From assembly GCF_001659605.2 (NCBI RefSeq), contig NC_035162.2, positions 7,459,248-7,523,247 on the forward strand: DNA of 64,000 nucleotides, read 5' to 3'. Under the pieces are notes generated by a model. That model was given only the letters and a program-made list of their open reading frames with translations. It searched no databases and was not told the DNA's origin. Below are positions 1 to 12,250 of this stretch, one piece after another (the first letter of the stretch is position 1; each line of letters begins with the position of its first letter). Source of the DNA: Manihot esculenta (Eukaryota > Streptophyta > Magnoliopsida > Malpighiales > Euphorbiaceae). A program made the position numbers and the translations under genes.

Positions 1-1728
1 GTGGGACTTTGGATTCCAGGCTTTGTACAAGGTAGTCAGTTACTTCTCTTCAGGGAAACACTATTCAACTTGGCTATAAATTGCAATGGCCTTGATCTTT
101 ACTGCAGAAATAACTTTTATCTTCTATTCAGTATAAGTGGGCTTGTATCTTTGATGTACCACCCAGTTATTTGAGTAAAATTCTTTTTCATATTCTCTCA
201 TCACTCTTCGAGTTTATAGTTTTTTCAATCTTTTTGCAGGTCATTCTTAATGCAAAGAGTATTTCCACAGAACTAAAGATTACAAATACGGATACCAAGC
301 CTTTTTCATTTACTACTGCTCTACATACATATTTCAGTGTAAGTATTGTTGTTCCATGCTCACAAAATGGATTATTTTGAGATCTGATCAAACTAAGATT
401 TCCCAGACTTAATCATAGATACATGTTTTTAATTTGGTCAGAATGACAAATATGGGACTTGAATTATTTTCCTTGAAAATTTAAATGGCTTAAGGAATAC
501 ATGATGCATTGTCAAAAATGATTGAAGACAACACTATGCAGGCTTCTGTGACTGGGGCATCTGTGAGAGGTTTGAAAGGTTGCAAAACACTCAATAAAGA
601 TCCAGATCCCACCAATCCAATAGAAGGCAAAGAGGAAAGGTCAGCATCATTTTATATGGACATCTTATACTGAAAATGGTAAAAGAAACTATTTTTTGTT
701 TCTCTGTTCTATTGTGCATCAAAGTAGGTTTATTAGTTCTCAGCCGAAACCCTTTTTCCAGCATGTTAATGGTTGCAAGTTAACTTGAAAATATTACTAT
801 TCCTTTATCGTCTTATTGATTTTCTTAGTAAGAACAGATCAAAATTTTTCAGTGTTAATCTATCATCACAACTGCTCCATGTCGCAGATGTTTTCCTTTA
901 GGCTAATGACATTTTATCCAATTCTTTGGAAATTAAAAAAGAAGGAATAGCAATTAATGTTATGCAAAGGTATTATCAAGTAGGAAGTAGCATGAGTTCA
1001 AAATAGTTTGTGTTCATTTATTAAAGATATTTATTCACTTACTAGCTGTTGTGCCAATTAATCAGGGATGTGGTCACTTTCCCTGGATTTGTAGACTGCA
1101 TTTACCTTGATGCCTCTGATGAGCTGTACCTTGATAATGGCTTGGGTGATGTAATAACCATCAAGAATACAAAGTATGTTAGAGTTGGGACCATTTAATA
1201 CTTTGTTTTGCTGTATTCAGATTTCTATCAATATTCTCATTTCTGTCCCTCCCATGGTTTTTTCACCATTGCAGTTGGTCAGATACTGTACTATGGAATC
1301 CACATCTACAGATGGAAGCATGTTACAAAGATTTTGTTTGCGTTGAAAATGCCAAGGTAATAACTAGATATTCACTTTATTCTAAAGTACCTTCATAGCT
1401 TTATGAAGCTGAGATTATTTCTTGAGTTCTTGTACTGGGCTTGCTAATAATAGTTCAATCAGTGAACTGCTCAGCAAAGTAATTCTATGAAAAATTGTTT
1501 TTGCGAAATGTTCTTCTTATTGACTGGATATGGGGCGGGCAGCTTAGCCAACTCACAATTCCTGATGCTTTGTGTGATTCTAGTATGTTTATGCTTTTTT
1601 GTTTTTTTTTTCTCTTTTTTCTTTTTAACAAGATAATCATATTTTTTGTATGACCTCTGCAGATTGGAAATGTCAAGCTAGAACCTGAGCAGTCCTGGAC
1701 AGGCCAGCAGCATGTTAGTGTTGGTTGA
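1..1728 (+). CDS. Glucose-6-phosphate 1-epimerase-like protein (aldose-1-epimerase fold), 3' part
   Basis: Partial gene; the 5' exons lie left of the window. Six coding segments join in frame: <1-31, 240-338, 542-639, 1066-1173, 1275-1356 and 1663-1728 (TGA at 1726-1728), all with GT-AG borders. The product reads WDFGFQALYK, then VILNAKSISTELKITNTD, a FSFTTALHTYFSVS segment, GLKGCKTLNKDPDP, VVTFPGFVDCIYLDASDE and NWSDTVLWNPH, ending in EPEQSWTGQQHVSVG. This order is that of plant galactose-mutarotase-like proteins of the glucose-6-phosphate 1-epimerase group (Arabidopsis At5g66530 type, from memory). The ALHTYF histidine belongs to the conserved active-site region of the fold. Family role: interconversion of the alpha and beta anomers of a hexose 6-phosphate. 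At5g66530-type proteins are predicted plastidial, but the transit peptide is outside the window. Convergent with the CoA gene that ends at 2470. Confidence 0.85.
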
Positions 1729-2469
1729 AGGGTAGCTGCTATGTACGTTGTTTATAGAACAGTACCATCTCTTTATTTTTCATTTGATTCCCCTTCCAGT
1801 TTTGCTAAAGCTTTCCATTATTAGCAATAAATCAGGATGGTTCAATCTCCTTTGTAATGTCATTTCAAGTTTATGTTAATTTCAAATGACAATTCTATAC
1901 ATTGATTTTACAGTTTACATAATGTTGTTACTATTGTCGTGCTGCCTCTTGCTCTCTTCTCCAGTAATCTCTCTCTGTCCACTGGAAGATTTCCTGTCAC
2001 TGTAGCAGAAACAAATTCTACCCCACATGATAATTTTCCTAATCCCTATGATAAATTTGGGAAATGAGTGCCATTACCATGTGGCAGTCCTCAAAACTCA
2101 TGGATTCTAAACAATCCATAATGCTATTCTTCGTGTTGTCTTGATTTAGTCCAAATGCAATAACCAGCTTCTTGACATGCTATGGCAATTTCTATATCAC
2201 ACTTGAGATAACGTAAATAGATTACTATTGCAGGTTTGCGTTCTTCTTGTCTTAGTCGCAAACGATGGGAGTATGTTTTAACATGCGAAAGATTTACACA
2301 ACCATGACACTCATTTCTTAATATTCCGGTAAAGACATTAATCAATTACAACAATGTTACAAAGACAACATCTTCATTATCCTGTTCCGTGTTTTATCTT
2401 GTGATTCAATTGCTGTTTCCGGATCACCTTGGGATAAAATTTCCTAAATAATTGATAGAGATTTGCGTT
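1729..2469. other. Convergent intergenic region with two 3' UTRs
   Basis: About 740 bases between two stop codons that face each other. It must hold the 3' UTR of the epimerase-like gene on the left and that of the adenylyltransferase gene on the right. Small open frames here have no recognisable content. I see no repeat or RNA gene. Confidence 0.6.
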
Positions 2470-4518
2470 TCATTTTAAAGCCACTGGCTGTTCTTTTGCC
2501 TTCTCAGCCTCAAGGCTCCTTAATGTAGTAGAACTAATCTTATCTCCACTAGATTCTTCAGAAAGTAGATCTACAACTTCAATCTGCACGACATCAGTAT
2601 TGTAAGATTACGAATCTAACCCTCCAATATTATCCAAAGACTTAGCTATATGCCAACATACATGAACTGGAAACTCAAACCTTTAGAAGTGGAAGGCCCT
2701 TGTCAGCCCTCCTCTTATTGACTGACAGCCCACCTGGTACTGTCTCCTTGCTGCCCCAAAATCAATGATTAGTCAAATTTCAAAAATAATTGTCCCCTGC
2801 TATAAAGGTCGAGAGCATAAAGAACATCAAAATAGCAATCCAAAAATAATTTAACCATATTTTAAAGGTGGACTATAAAGAATACAACATGCGTGGAAGA
2901 GAAAGTTAGCACTGTTATTGCTTTCTTTCCTTTATTTTACAGTACTAAGTTAAATGGTCCCAAAGCCCAACAGATGAAATTTCAAGCAACTAAGCAGGCA
3001 TGACCTATATCAACGCCTAAGCAGCACAATTTTATATATATTTTGAGCTGCTAAATCCCCAAAACTAACCAAAGAAATCAACAAACTTCAGGAGCATTCC
3101 CAGCCATGTCATAACCTCGTCAAAAGTGGTTCTAGGCCAGCTACAGAAAAGCCAGCAAATAGATCTCAGTTACTCACGTCCCTCCTTGATTCTTGTTCTC
3201 ACCTTCTCATTTTCTCCCTAATTGTTGTTATTCTTTTTGTTATTTTCTTCATCTAAAATTCATGTTTTTCGCTGTTAGTATTTTTTTCATTGAAAGAACA
3301 TTTTCACAATATCAGTTCTCTGCTCTTAAAACAGGAGTCAATAAAAGCAAGTTAATAAGGACTCAATACTCAATAGCACACAGAAAAAGGAAATGAAGTT
3401 GAGGAAGATGATGAAAACTAAGAAACATAACACATGCAAGAAAACTCACCTTACAACTATAGCCTCCAAACTTTCATCAACAATTGAGGGTCCATAAGGG
3501 TCAATAATAGGTTCAACTTGCACTACAAGTTCTGGCTTAATAGACTGCACAAAGAAAACAAATTATCATTCGCCAATCATAGGAAGGGGGCTAAAAGGCT
3601 TTTAGGATATACAACAATGTCAAAGGATCCACCTTGACCATTGGCAGTATCTTTATGTTATAGATCAACTAGAAGAAGTATGTATAAAAGTCTTTGCCCC
3701 AAGGAAGAATCCTAGAATTCAGTTTGTTTTCTGGATTATATTATTTTACATTCCATGGTCGAATGCTAACATCTTTTGCAAATTTGCCTCCTGGTTTGGA
3801 GCCAGTTTCAGGTGAGAAATGTGAAACTTTGGCAATCAAGTTTTGTCTAGTTTAGAAAACCTAGCCCCAAATTCCAAAAAAAAAAGGAGAACAAAGCACA
3901 GTTTTCTAATTGATAATTTTAAAAGGGAAGAGAACAGCCTTCATCTCACTAAATACCTTGATGTAGTTTTCAACATTTCCCATCCTTTCCTTGATTGGCC
4001 GTATCAAGCAAACAAACTGCAGAGAAGCATGAATTTCTAATCACTAAATCTCTTCCACATGACAAAGATAAATAAAAAGATTGCTAAAATGTTCTGCAGC
4101 ACCATAAAATATCAGTAGCTAAAAACGAAGAGGAAGAATAAAAAGAAAAAGAAAAAAACTGATCATCAATAACACAGAAGAAATTGAAATATCAACTTCA
4201 AGTAACCTGCTTGTTAGTTAACATAGGGCCGTCACAAACTCCAATAACAATCCGATCCCTTGCCAGCTCCGCCGACGCCTACAGTTTCCCTCATCGTCAA
4301 AACAAAATATTCCAAATAAAATAAACATTTTACAGTTGAATTTCAATTCCACAAGCGAGTCTGGAAACTTAGGAAGAGAGGGAGAGAAAGAGAGGTACCT
4401 TGAGGAAAAGGCGATGCCCATCGTGTAACCGATCGAAGGTGCCGCCGAGAACTACCGCCCCATATGTATTTGAAGGTGATATCTTGGGATTGACCATGCA
4501 ATCGTCTAGCGACGCCAT
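2470..4518 (-). CDS. COAD: Phosphopantetheine adenylyltransferase (CoA biosynthesis)
   Basis: Complete gene with six coding exons in transcript order: 4518-4399, 4278-4207, 4016-3957, 3544-3450, 2750-2681 and 2583-2470. The total is 531 nt, or 176 aa, the size I recall for Arabidopsis COAD. The N-terminus [17 protein letters not shown] leads into [17 protein letters not shown], the GxFDxxHxGH signature of the nucleotidyltransferase fold. [17 protein letters not shown], then [16 protein letters not shown] and [16 protein letters not shown] follow. [18 protein letters not shown] and [17 protein letters not shown] close the protein. Family role: transfer of AMP from ATP to 4'-phosphopantetheine, giving dephospho-CoA, the penultimate step of CoA synthesis; the plant enzyme is a single-domain cytosolic protein. 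The start is the first ATG of the exon that carries the signature. All introns obey GT-AG. Confidence 0.93.
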
Positions 4519-5249
4519 TTAATTAGATGTAGAAGCTGCGATTAGTAGCAGAAGCAAACGGCAATAGAAAGAAACTTCTTTGGATTCGAAGAACAAAAAA
4601 GCCACAAAAAAGTTGTTTTAAAAAAAGTGTCGTTCTTTTTTGCTAGAATTGAAATATTTGGTTTACTCATATGGAACTATGATATCACAGATGATTAGGT
4701 ACAACGAACCTGGACATCCTCTGATGGAGCCTTCCTAACTGCTCAGAATGAGACCGAGTTTATCAGAAAAATAAAATGAACTACTGTCTTTTCATTTTCT
4801 TAACACAGACAGCACATTGTGAGATAATGAGAACGCAAACTCCAAAGCCGACAGTACACTACTGCCTTTTTACGTTCAAATAAAATTAAACTTTTTCATA
4901 AATTACATTTGTATGATATTTTTACATGAATTATATAAATAAAATTATATAATTATAGCTTCGTATCCTATTCTTTTATGACTTAGATACTCTCACCTTC
5001 TTTTTAAAATTTATTTTATTTTTTTCTCACAAAAGCATCTGATTATAATAATAAAAAAAATATTATTATCTCTATTGAAAGTTTTAATTATATTTCGATC
5101 GTCGCTTATAATTTTTATATATAATTTAATTAATTTTCAAAATATATAAGTTTTTTTTATAAATTTATAGCATTTAGAGAGAGTATTTATTATAGAATTA
5201 GAAGTAAAAAAAAATATTTGTTTTAGTTTTTTAATAATGTTGATTTTGA
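4519..5249. other. Promoter-side and AT-rich intergenic DNA
   Basis: Upstream of the minus-strand adenylyltransferase start. Its promoter and 5' leader should lie in roughly the first 300 bases. From about 4880 the sequence becomes very AT-rich with short A and T runs. No ORF of interest and no RNA gene seen. Confidence 0.5.
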
Positions 5250-6085
5250 ACATACATGGAAAGGAACTCTTGATTGGATCCTATGAGAGTTAAAACTTAT
5301 TTGGACGTTCGGCAACATTTGAAACGGCGAAAAAAGTTTGTTGGAGATGATAGTATTGTGTTTACCGTGAATTTTCAATTCGAAAAATTGACTATTTTTG
5401 CTATTTATGTAAAAAATTAGGTTATGTAGAGACTTTCTGTGACATGCGGCTGAGGTCGAAGAAAGAATATATCAAGTTTAGTTGGGTGATTTCCTCATAG
5501 CACCTATTCGTCGGAACTAGAGATCGACAAGTCTGTGACTGCATGATTTCGGCAATTTTGCTCCGCTGGAATTTGTATTAAGTTTTAACAATTTCAGTTG
5601 GTTTTGTCAAGTTAATGGGGTTTGTTTCAAATTTAAGATTTTATTAGCTACTTGTGAAAAACTCTGAAAGTATATTTTAACGTAGTGTATTTTAACGTGG
5701 TGCTTTTGGTTTCTCGAAAAGTAATGGTATGCCGGTAATTACTTAAACTTTAACTCTTCGTCACTTTTTTCTCTTTACGATGAAATTTTTGCCTTTTAAT
5801 GATTGCATTTTTACGAATTATTTGTAAGTAGTTCAAGTTTTTCAGTGTCCATGTTTAAACATTTCTGAATTGGATTTGATTTTAAATAATTGTAAATTTT
5901 TGTTAAACTCTAGAACTGACAATTATTAGATGGATTTGTAAATTTGTCATCATACCACTCTAACTGCTCATACTTTGGTTAGAGAATTTATTAATTATGA
6001 TCGTCTCTCTATTTTGAATGACATCCTTTTTATTTAATGAATTTTTATTAATACAACCAATAGTTTTGCCTTCAAAAAAAATATA
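5250..6085 (+). mobile_element. Decayed plant LINE, internally deleted
   Basis: Two pieces of a non-LTR retrotransposon can be read in the plus direction. At about 5398-5500 a frame gives FCYLCKKLGYVETFC and then DMRLRSKKEYIKFSW. This is the spacing C-x2-C-x4-H-x4-C of the zinc knuckle in plant LINE ORF1 proteins, with the histidine replaced by tyrosine. Near 5955-6040 a frame resembles the tail of a plant LINE RNase H domain (TLTAHTLVREFINYDR). It is followed by an AT-rich 3' end and an A-run at about 6077-6084. The reverse transcriptase that should lie between is missing, so this is a short dead relic. No target duplication was identified. Confidence 0.5.
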
Positions 6086-7524
6086 AATAAAATTATATAG
6101 CAAATGCTTCTTTTTACTTTAAAATTATTATTTATTAATATATAAATTAATTATTATAATTTTATTTTGTTTTATTTTAAAAAATATTTTAAAATATCCC
6201 TTAATGTTTATAAAATTTAATATATTTAATATGAATATAATTAAAAATAATAATAAAAAATTATATTTTTAATATATATAAAAATAAAATAAATAAAAAT
6301 TATAAAATAAATAAATAAAATATAGTTTAAATTAAATGCTAAAAAATGGTTTGAATTTTTATTTTAAAAAATAATTAATTAATGAAAAATTATATAAAAA
6401 ATAATATAAAGTTAAATAGATTATAATATTTAATTTATATGTTAAGTAAAAAAATAAAATAAATAATATTTTAAAACAGTTAAAAATTAAAAAAACAATT
6501 GATTCAAAAAAAATTTAAAAAAACAAAAGATAAAATTGATGAGACATATGAAATAACTGATTTAGCTCATTGTTCGTTTTTATAAATACAGTGTGGATTA
6601 ACCTTTATGTTTAGACCAATAAATCAAAAGCCTTTTAATCCATTGAAATTAAATTCTAAAGCTGCATTTAACAATGAGATCTTATGTTTATCATCTTGAT
6701 GTGAATGAGTAATAATTTTTTCTATTTCGATTTATTAGTGATAATTGCTGAATTTTCTCTATTCTAAGTGAGGTCGGACTAAAAAAAAATATTGATTCGA
6801 AATCCATCAAATTCTTCTTAAACTGATCGATTTGATATTTTAATTTTTAATTCGAACACCCGGAACGACGTAAATTTAAATCCAATCGAAAGTAATTCTA
6901 TAAGAAAATAACCGGTCTAAAATAAAAATAACTTGTCCAAAATAATCGCGGCCTGACATGAATAAAAACAGACAGAAAAAAGATATAAACGAAAATCTAT
7001 ACAATCACCGTAAAACTTTTTTAAATATCACAACATCTATCTATCTATCCGTACACTATTTCTTCAAAATTTATAAAAGATATTTTTATGAGAAATATTC
7101 ATATCATTGCTTCAAACTTATATTTTATTTTGTAGATTGATGGCGAATCACTGTAGGGGATAAAAACACAATCTTTTGATTCAAATGGAAAAAAGCAGGA
7201 GTCTTTCTCTGGTTTTTGGAAGCAACAGCTTTTGGGTTTCTTCTAATTCAACTGTTTTAATCAGTGCTTTAATTAAATAATAATAATTTGCTATTAAAAA
7301 TAATAATATCGAAAATTTGGCGGCAAATGGAATAAAAATATCATCTCGAGTGGGTTTCTGGCTTGGAGGGAGCCACAACTCCAAACGCACGCCGACCACA
7401 TAAGCTCAGAAATCCTTCAAGTTTTATACAAAAAGCAGGAATCCTCTTTGCTTTTGCTGCAATTCATATTTCTCGTCTACAGTCTTTGGCTTCAAGGGTT
7501 AGTTTAGGTTTTTAGGTGGATTCA
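6086..7524. other. AT-rich intergenic DNA and hydrolase promoter
   Basis: From 6086 to about 6560 the sequence is almost pure A and T, with low-complexity TAAAA-type runs. The rest is mixed AT-rich DNA. The last 150 bases or so before 7525 should be the 5' leader of the hydrolase gene. Small open frames here look random. Confidence 0.5.
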
Positions 7525-10500
7525 ATGTCTCCTTATTGTGCATTGTCGCCTTCGCCTAAGTCGCATCCCTTCAGTTCAACCGATACCAGGTTTATTGCTC
7601 CTACCAGACTAGCTCAGTACAGTAAGCCTTAAGTTCCTTTTTTTTTTTTTCTTTTTTGGTTCCTAACCAATCTTTGAATTGAATTGGGAAGGTTTTCTCA
7701 TTTATTTCCGTTCGCTTTGCCCTTTTTTTTTTTGGCTTGAAGGAAGCAAATGCTTAATGAACAGGAGAGGTTTTGCTTTCAAAGGAATTGTGGCGTCTGG
7801 GGTTTCGGTCATGGGTTCTTCTGTGATCACTGAACCTGTTGAAGGTCAGTTTTTTGCCATTAGCTACTCTTTTTTTACCCTTTTCTTTTGGGTCAAATAC
7901 AGAAATTTTGATACCATTATATTTAGCTCTGTCATTGTCACTAATGGTTTTAACTCCTGCATCTCTGCATATCATGTGCTTACTTAAGTGCAATTTGATT
8001 AAGCTGGATTTTTTTTAGGGCTTGAGAGGTTGCCTTACAAGCCAGAAGGCTACAATTATTGGACATGGCGGGGTCACAAAATACATTATGTAGTGCAAGG
8101 AGAAGGTCTTCCTATTGTTCTCATTCATGGTTTTGGTGCTTCTGCATTTCATTGGAGGTAATTTGATTTTCTCTCAAGTTTGGTTTAGTGACTGCAAGTG
8201 TGTCCATACTTTTTTGAATCTTTAGCCAGGTCATTTGATGAAGCTTAGGAAATATCAATGCTGTACTGAATATAAACTCTTAAGCATGGTGAATTATATA
8301 TATGCTTGAAATAAATTGCAGTAGAACAATGTATTTAATGATTGAGCATGTTCAAGTGCAAGTAATTAAGAATCTGAGATCCAGAGAAAAGAAACAATAA
8401 AATAAAAGTTCTGACAAGAGTTCCTGAGAAATTTTTGTAGGTTGAAACGAAATGTCCTTTGTAGTCTTAAACTTTGGTGAACTTTTTTGCTCTTCACAGA
8501 TACAACATACCTGAGTTGGCCAAAAGATACAAGGTTTATGCCTTGGACTTGCTAGGTTTTGGATGGAGTGAGAAAGCAATTATTGAGTATGATGCCATGG
8601 TATGGAGGGATCAAGTGGTGGATTTCTTGAAGGAAATTGTGAAAGAGCCAGCAGTTATAGTGGGAAACAGGTACACATTCAAGAATAAACTGTGGTAATT
8701 TGTTGCATTTTTGTTTGGTTATTTGTGATAATTCAATAATCCTGCACTACGCCTGGTGTATTAGGAATCTAATTTGACATGCCGATAAAGAGAAATGCAA
8801 TTGAGATCCTTGTAATTTTAGTATTTAATCTGATCTCTCATTTGTTTTACTATGATGAAATTCTAGTGATTTTTATTTTTTTTTTCTGCTCTAGAATTCA
8901 TGTTTTCATTTTGGGTGCTGATAACTTTAACCCTGTAACAGTAACCAAGAAAATTATTAAGATTACTCAATTTTGCACTCTCCTCTAAGTCAATTTAAGG
9001 CTTTCTGAGATTGTCTTATTACTCAGTTTTGCACTCTCCTCTAAGTCAATTTAAGGCTTTCTGAAATTGTCTTCTGCTTATTTTACTTTATTAAAGTATG
9101 AAGCTTGTGCTTCTTTTACTTTAGTAAGATATAAGCATTACAGTTCTTTCCCCCTATTCAGAGGCAGGCATTCAAATCATGCCATATGTTAGTTCCATGT
9201 TCTTCTGTGGTCACACCGTTGTTTCATCAATTCTTGCAGTACGGTTCATGAGGCTTTCTCCTCATGGTTTGTTAATGCATTGTTTGAAATGCTCAAAGGA
9301 AGGATCCTAAACAGGCAGTCTATGCAAATATAAAAAAAGAATATTTGTACATTGAGAATTTGCATTGTGTACTTAAGAGTATAAACTTCATCCAATATGT
9401 TCTAGTTTGCTTTAAATTCTAAAGTATGAAAATTTGCTTATAAAATTTTGTTTGCCTTGTAATATTCCATTGGCAAGAAAAGAACCCATCGACATGAAAC
9501 CATGAATGTATGTTATAATGATGAAAGAACATGTGACAGATAATCCTTTCCGTATTTCCACTATATTAACTCATAATAATTTCAGCCTTGGAGGCTTTAC
9601 GGCTTTGGTTGCTGCGGTGGGGTTGCGTGAACAAGTTGTTGGAGTTGCATTGCTAAATTCTGCTGGACAGTTTGGAAATCCAAATGCAGAAACCAACAAG
9701 TCTGAAGAATCAATCTTACAGAAATTAGTCCTGAAGCCGCTGAAGGAAATTTTCCAGAGAGTAGTTCTTGGATTTTTGTTTTGGCAAGCAAAGCAACCAG
9801 CTCGCATTGAATCTGTATTAAAGAGTGTGAGTCATTTGATCCTGAATTTAACTAGGGCTCCTTTTAAGCATGAATTATTTATCTGAGCAAGGAGTTTGTT
9901 TTATATCCAAAGATTGGCGTTCATTCGTTTGCCATGTGAAAATAAGGAATAGTATTCTTCAACTGATATTATTTATGTCTCAAAATTGATAGATAAATGA
10001 ATGACTTCAGTTAATTTATATGTTGAAATATATTTATTAGTATTAATAATAATGTAATTCTTGATAATTTTCAGGATACTAAACCAGCATCAAATCCAAT
10101 TGTCATATACTAACATCATGTTTTTTTTAATTTTTTCTTATAATATTTTCAATTGTTTATCATATAGACTCTAGAATTTTTTTTCCTGGATCCTGAACTA
10201 ATTTTATATCTAAAAACAAATCTTACTTTGATTTGCAGGTGTATATAAATACTTCCAATGTGGATGACTATCTTGTAGAATCAATTACAAGGCCAGCAGC
10301 TGACCCCAATGCTGGAGAAGTTTATTACAGGTATATGCGCGACTACAATCATCTCATTCAGAAAAGAGATTCACATTGACTTCTCTACTCATCTAGTTTA
10401 TGCATTTAAACTTTTTAAGGGGCTACATGTCCCATTTTCCGGTTCATTATGAGTAGTTTGTATAAGGGGAATGCTGAAATTGGTGGGTCAAAATCCAAAA

Positions 10501-10838
10501 ATTAGTAATACAGTCACTGTTCAGGCAATCTTGCTAATGATGCCCATTTCGTCTTTTCCTGCAGATTAATGACTCGGTTTATGTTGAATCAGAGCAAATA
10601 CACTTTAGACAGTGCCTTAAGCCAACTGACATGCCCATTGTTATTGCTGTGGGGCGACTTAGATCCATGGGTTGGTCCAGCCAAGGCTAATAGAATCAAG
10701 GAGTTTTATCCAAGGACAACTCTTGTGAACTTACAGGCTGGTCACTGCCCACATGATGAAGTTCCAGACCTTGTTAATAAAGCGTTAATGGATTGGTTGT
10801 CGTCTCTAACACCAGAATCCTCTAGCCAGACACTGTAG
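7525..10838 (+). CDS. Alpha/beta hydrolase, probably chloroplastic
   Basis: Complete seven-exon gene: 7525-7621, 7743-7844, 8019-8157, 8500-8670, 9586-9826, 10239-10330 and 10565-10838 (TAG). The N-terminus MSPYCALSPSPKSHPFSS is rich in serine and basic residues and short of acidic ones, like a plastid transit peptide. The core shows VLIHGFGASAFHW (oxyanion-hole region) and VYALDLLGFGWSEK. VGNSLGG is the nucleophile elbow, with the serine codon split between exons 4 and 5. LLLWGDLDPWV carries the likely acid and AGHCPHDE the catalytic histidine, so the Ser-Asp-His triad is complete. The sequence resembles Arabidopsis At4g36530-type plastid hydrolases (from memory). It is also a distant relative of pheophytinase-like esterases, but the substrate cannot be read from sequence. 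The second exon acceptor (AAG at 7740-7742) is the least certain border. Confidence 0.85.
8962..9073. repeat. Tandem duplication of 56 bp in hydrolase intron 4
   Basis: Two adjacent copies, 8962-9017 and 9018-9073, both start ATTACTCA and end TTGTCTT. They differ at two positions by eye. This is a recent local duplication in an intron with no coding effect. Confidence 0.9.
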
Positions 10839-11932
10839 AAATACTCAAATTTTACAGCATTACTGCCAACAAACCTCTGCTTTGAGGTATTGCTTGCAAA
10901 TTAATTCTATGTTTATTGATAAAATATGAAGCTTTTTGCAAGTATAGCTGTAAGATGTGGTCGTCATGGATCTCTTGAGGCAGAAGATAAAGTTTAAGAG
11001 AGTCGGGCATTGTTTCACGGCGATTGCAGCTACGCCTTGTCAATATGATATATCGCTTGAATGAGCAACTAATTTAAAGTTGCTTTGTGTATTCTTTTGT
11101 ATTACATTAGAAATATATGCTTCTAGCAAAATTTGATATTTCAAATTATGCTCAAGTGCTGTAGCCTGCAGGAACATTTTACAAAGGGGACTACAAAATC
11201 TAGGAACATTAGACTTTTGGCTAATCACACAAATGACAGACCACACCTCTTCTGTATTGTATCTCTGTTGTGAATGATTGTTTGGACTTATCTTGAAATG
11301 CATTTGTATTGTCAAAGATCAGTTCACCTTGGGGAAGCTGCACCGGGAGTCATCAACTTTACCTTTTTTTACCAGATCGTCAACTTTATCTGAATTCCTA
11401 TTAATAAGTTCATTTTCTTTCCTTTGATTCTATCAATCTAGTAATTGAATTTCTTAACTCTAATAATATAGTACGATGTTAAACTTTGTCTTATATTCTC
11501 TCATATTGACAAATTGACATTGGAATAATTTAATACAAGAAAGCACATATGTGGAATGAGCTTTGGTACCATCATTAGGATTTCCCATCTTATGCAATCT
11601 TATTCACTAATGATACAGATCACATTTCGTTCGCATTCTGCTCACTCCGAAAGTCATGTCGACATGCTAGGCCTTCCGATTCAACGCTATTCAGCCATGG
11701 ATTTGCTCCTACGAGTGAAACCAAGCAGATATAATGTTTGATGAGGTTCAGATTTCATTTCTTCAAAGCAATACTTTGCAACTTGTACATTAACGTTAAA
11801 CTTCCTAGGAAAAGAGTAGACAATTTGTGCAAGATCACATCTAACGGAAGACACATTGTTCACTATATAACTGTGATATATCAAATACAGAATGTTCGTC
11901 CAACAACCATGCACAGTGAACATTAACATCTA
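10839..11932. other. Convergent intergenic region, hydrolase to RER1
   Basis: Holds the 3' UTR of the hydrolase gene (roughly 10839-11100) and DNA downstream of RER1. Short open frames on both strands have no recognisable content. No mobile element boundary was found. Confidence 0.5.
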
Positions 11933-12120
11933 CAAGGGTTATATTTTGCTAGCTGTACACAATAGAAGTCTCGGCCAAAAGTGAGTCACTTGTCCCAAAA
12001 GTTCCACAAATTCGATTACACTGTCAAGGTTATTTTGTTAGCTGTATACAATAGAAGTCTCGGCCCAACGTGAGTCACTCGTCCCAAAAGTTCCACAAAT
12101 TTGATAACACTGTCAAGGTT
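11933..12120. repeat. Imperfect tandem duplication of about 91 bp downstream of RER1
   Basis: Copy one, about 11933-12024, is followed directly by copy two, about 12025-12114. Both carry TAGCTGTA, ACAATAGAAGTCTCGG, GTGAGTCAC and CCCAAAAGTTCCACAAAT in the same order. The copies differ at several scattered positions. The block lies within 320 bases of the RER1 stop codon on its 3' side, so it may be in the 3' UTR. Confidence 0.85.
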
Positions 12121-12250
12121 GTGTCTACTAGCATAAAGTTTCTAAAGTGGCAAGTGTTGACGTTGCAGATTCGCATTATCTCATCTTTTTGAAATGTCTC
12201 ACGGTTGGATCTGCAACTGCCTTCGGTCTTCTTTAGAAGTTTAACAGCTT

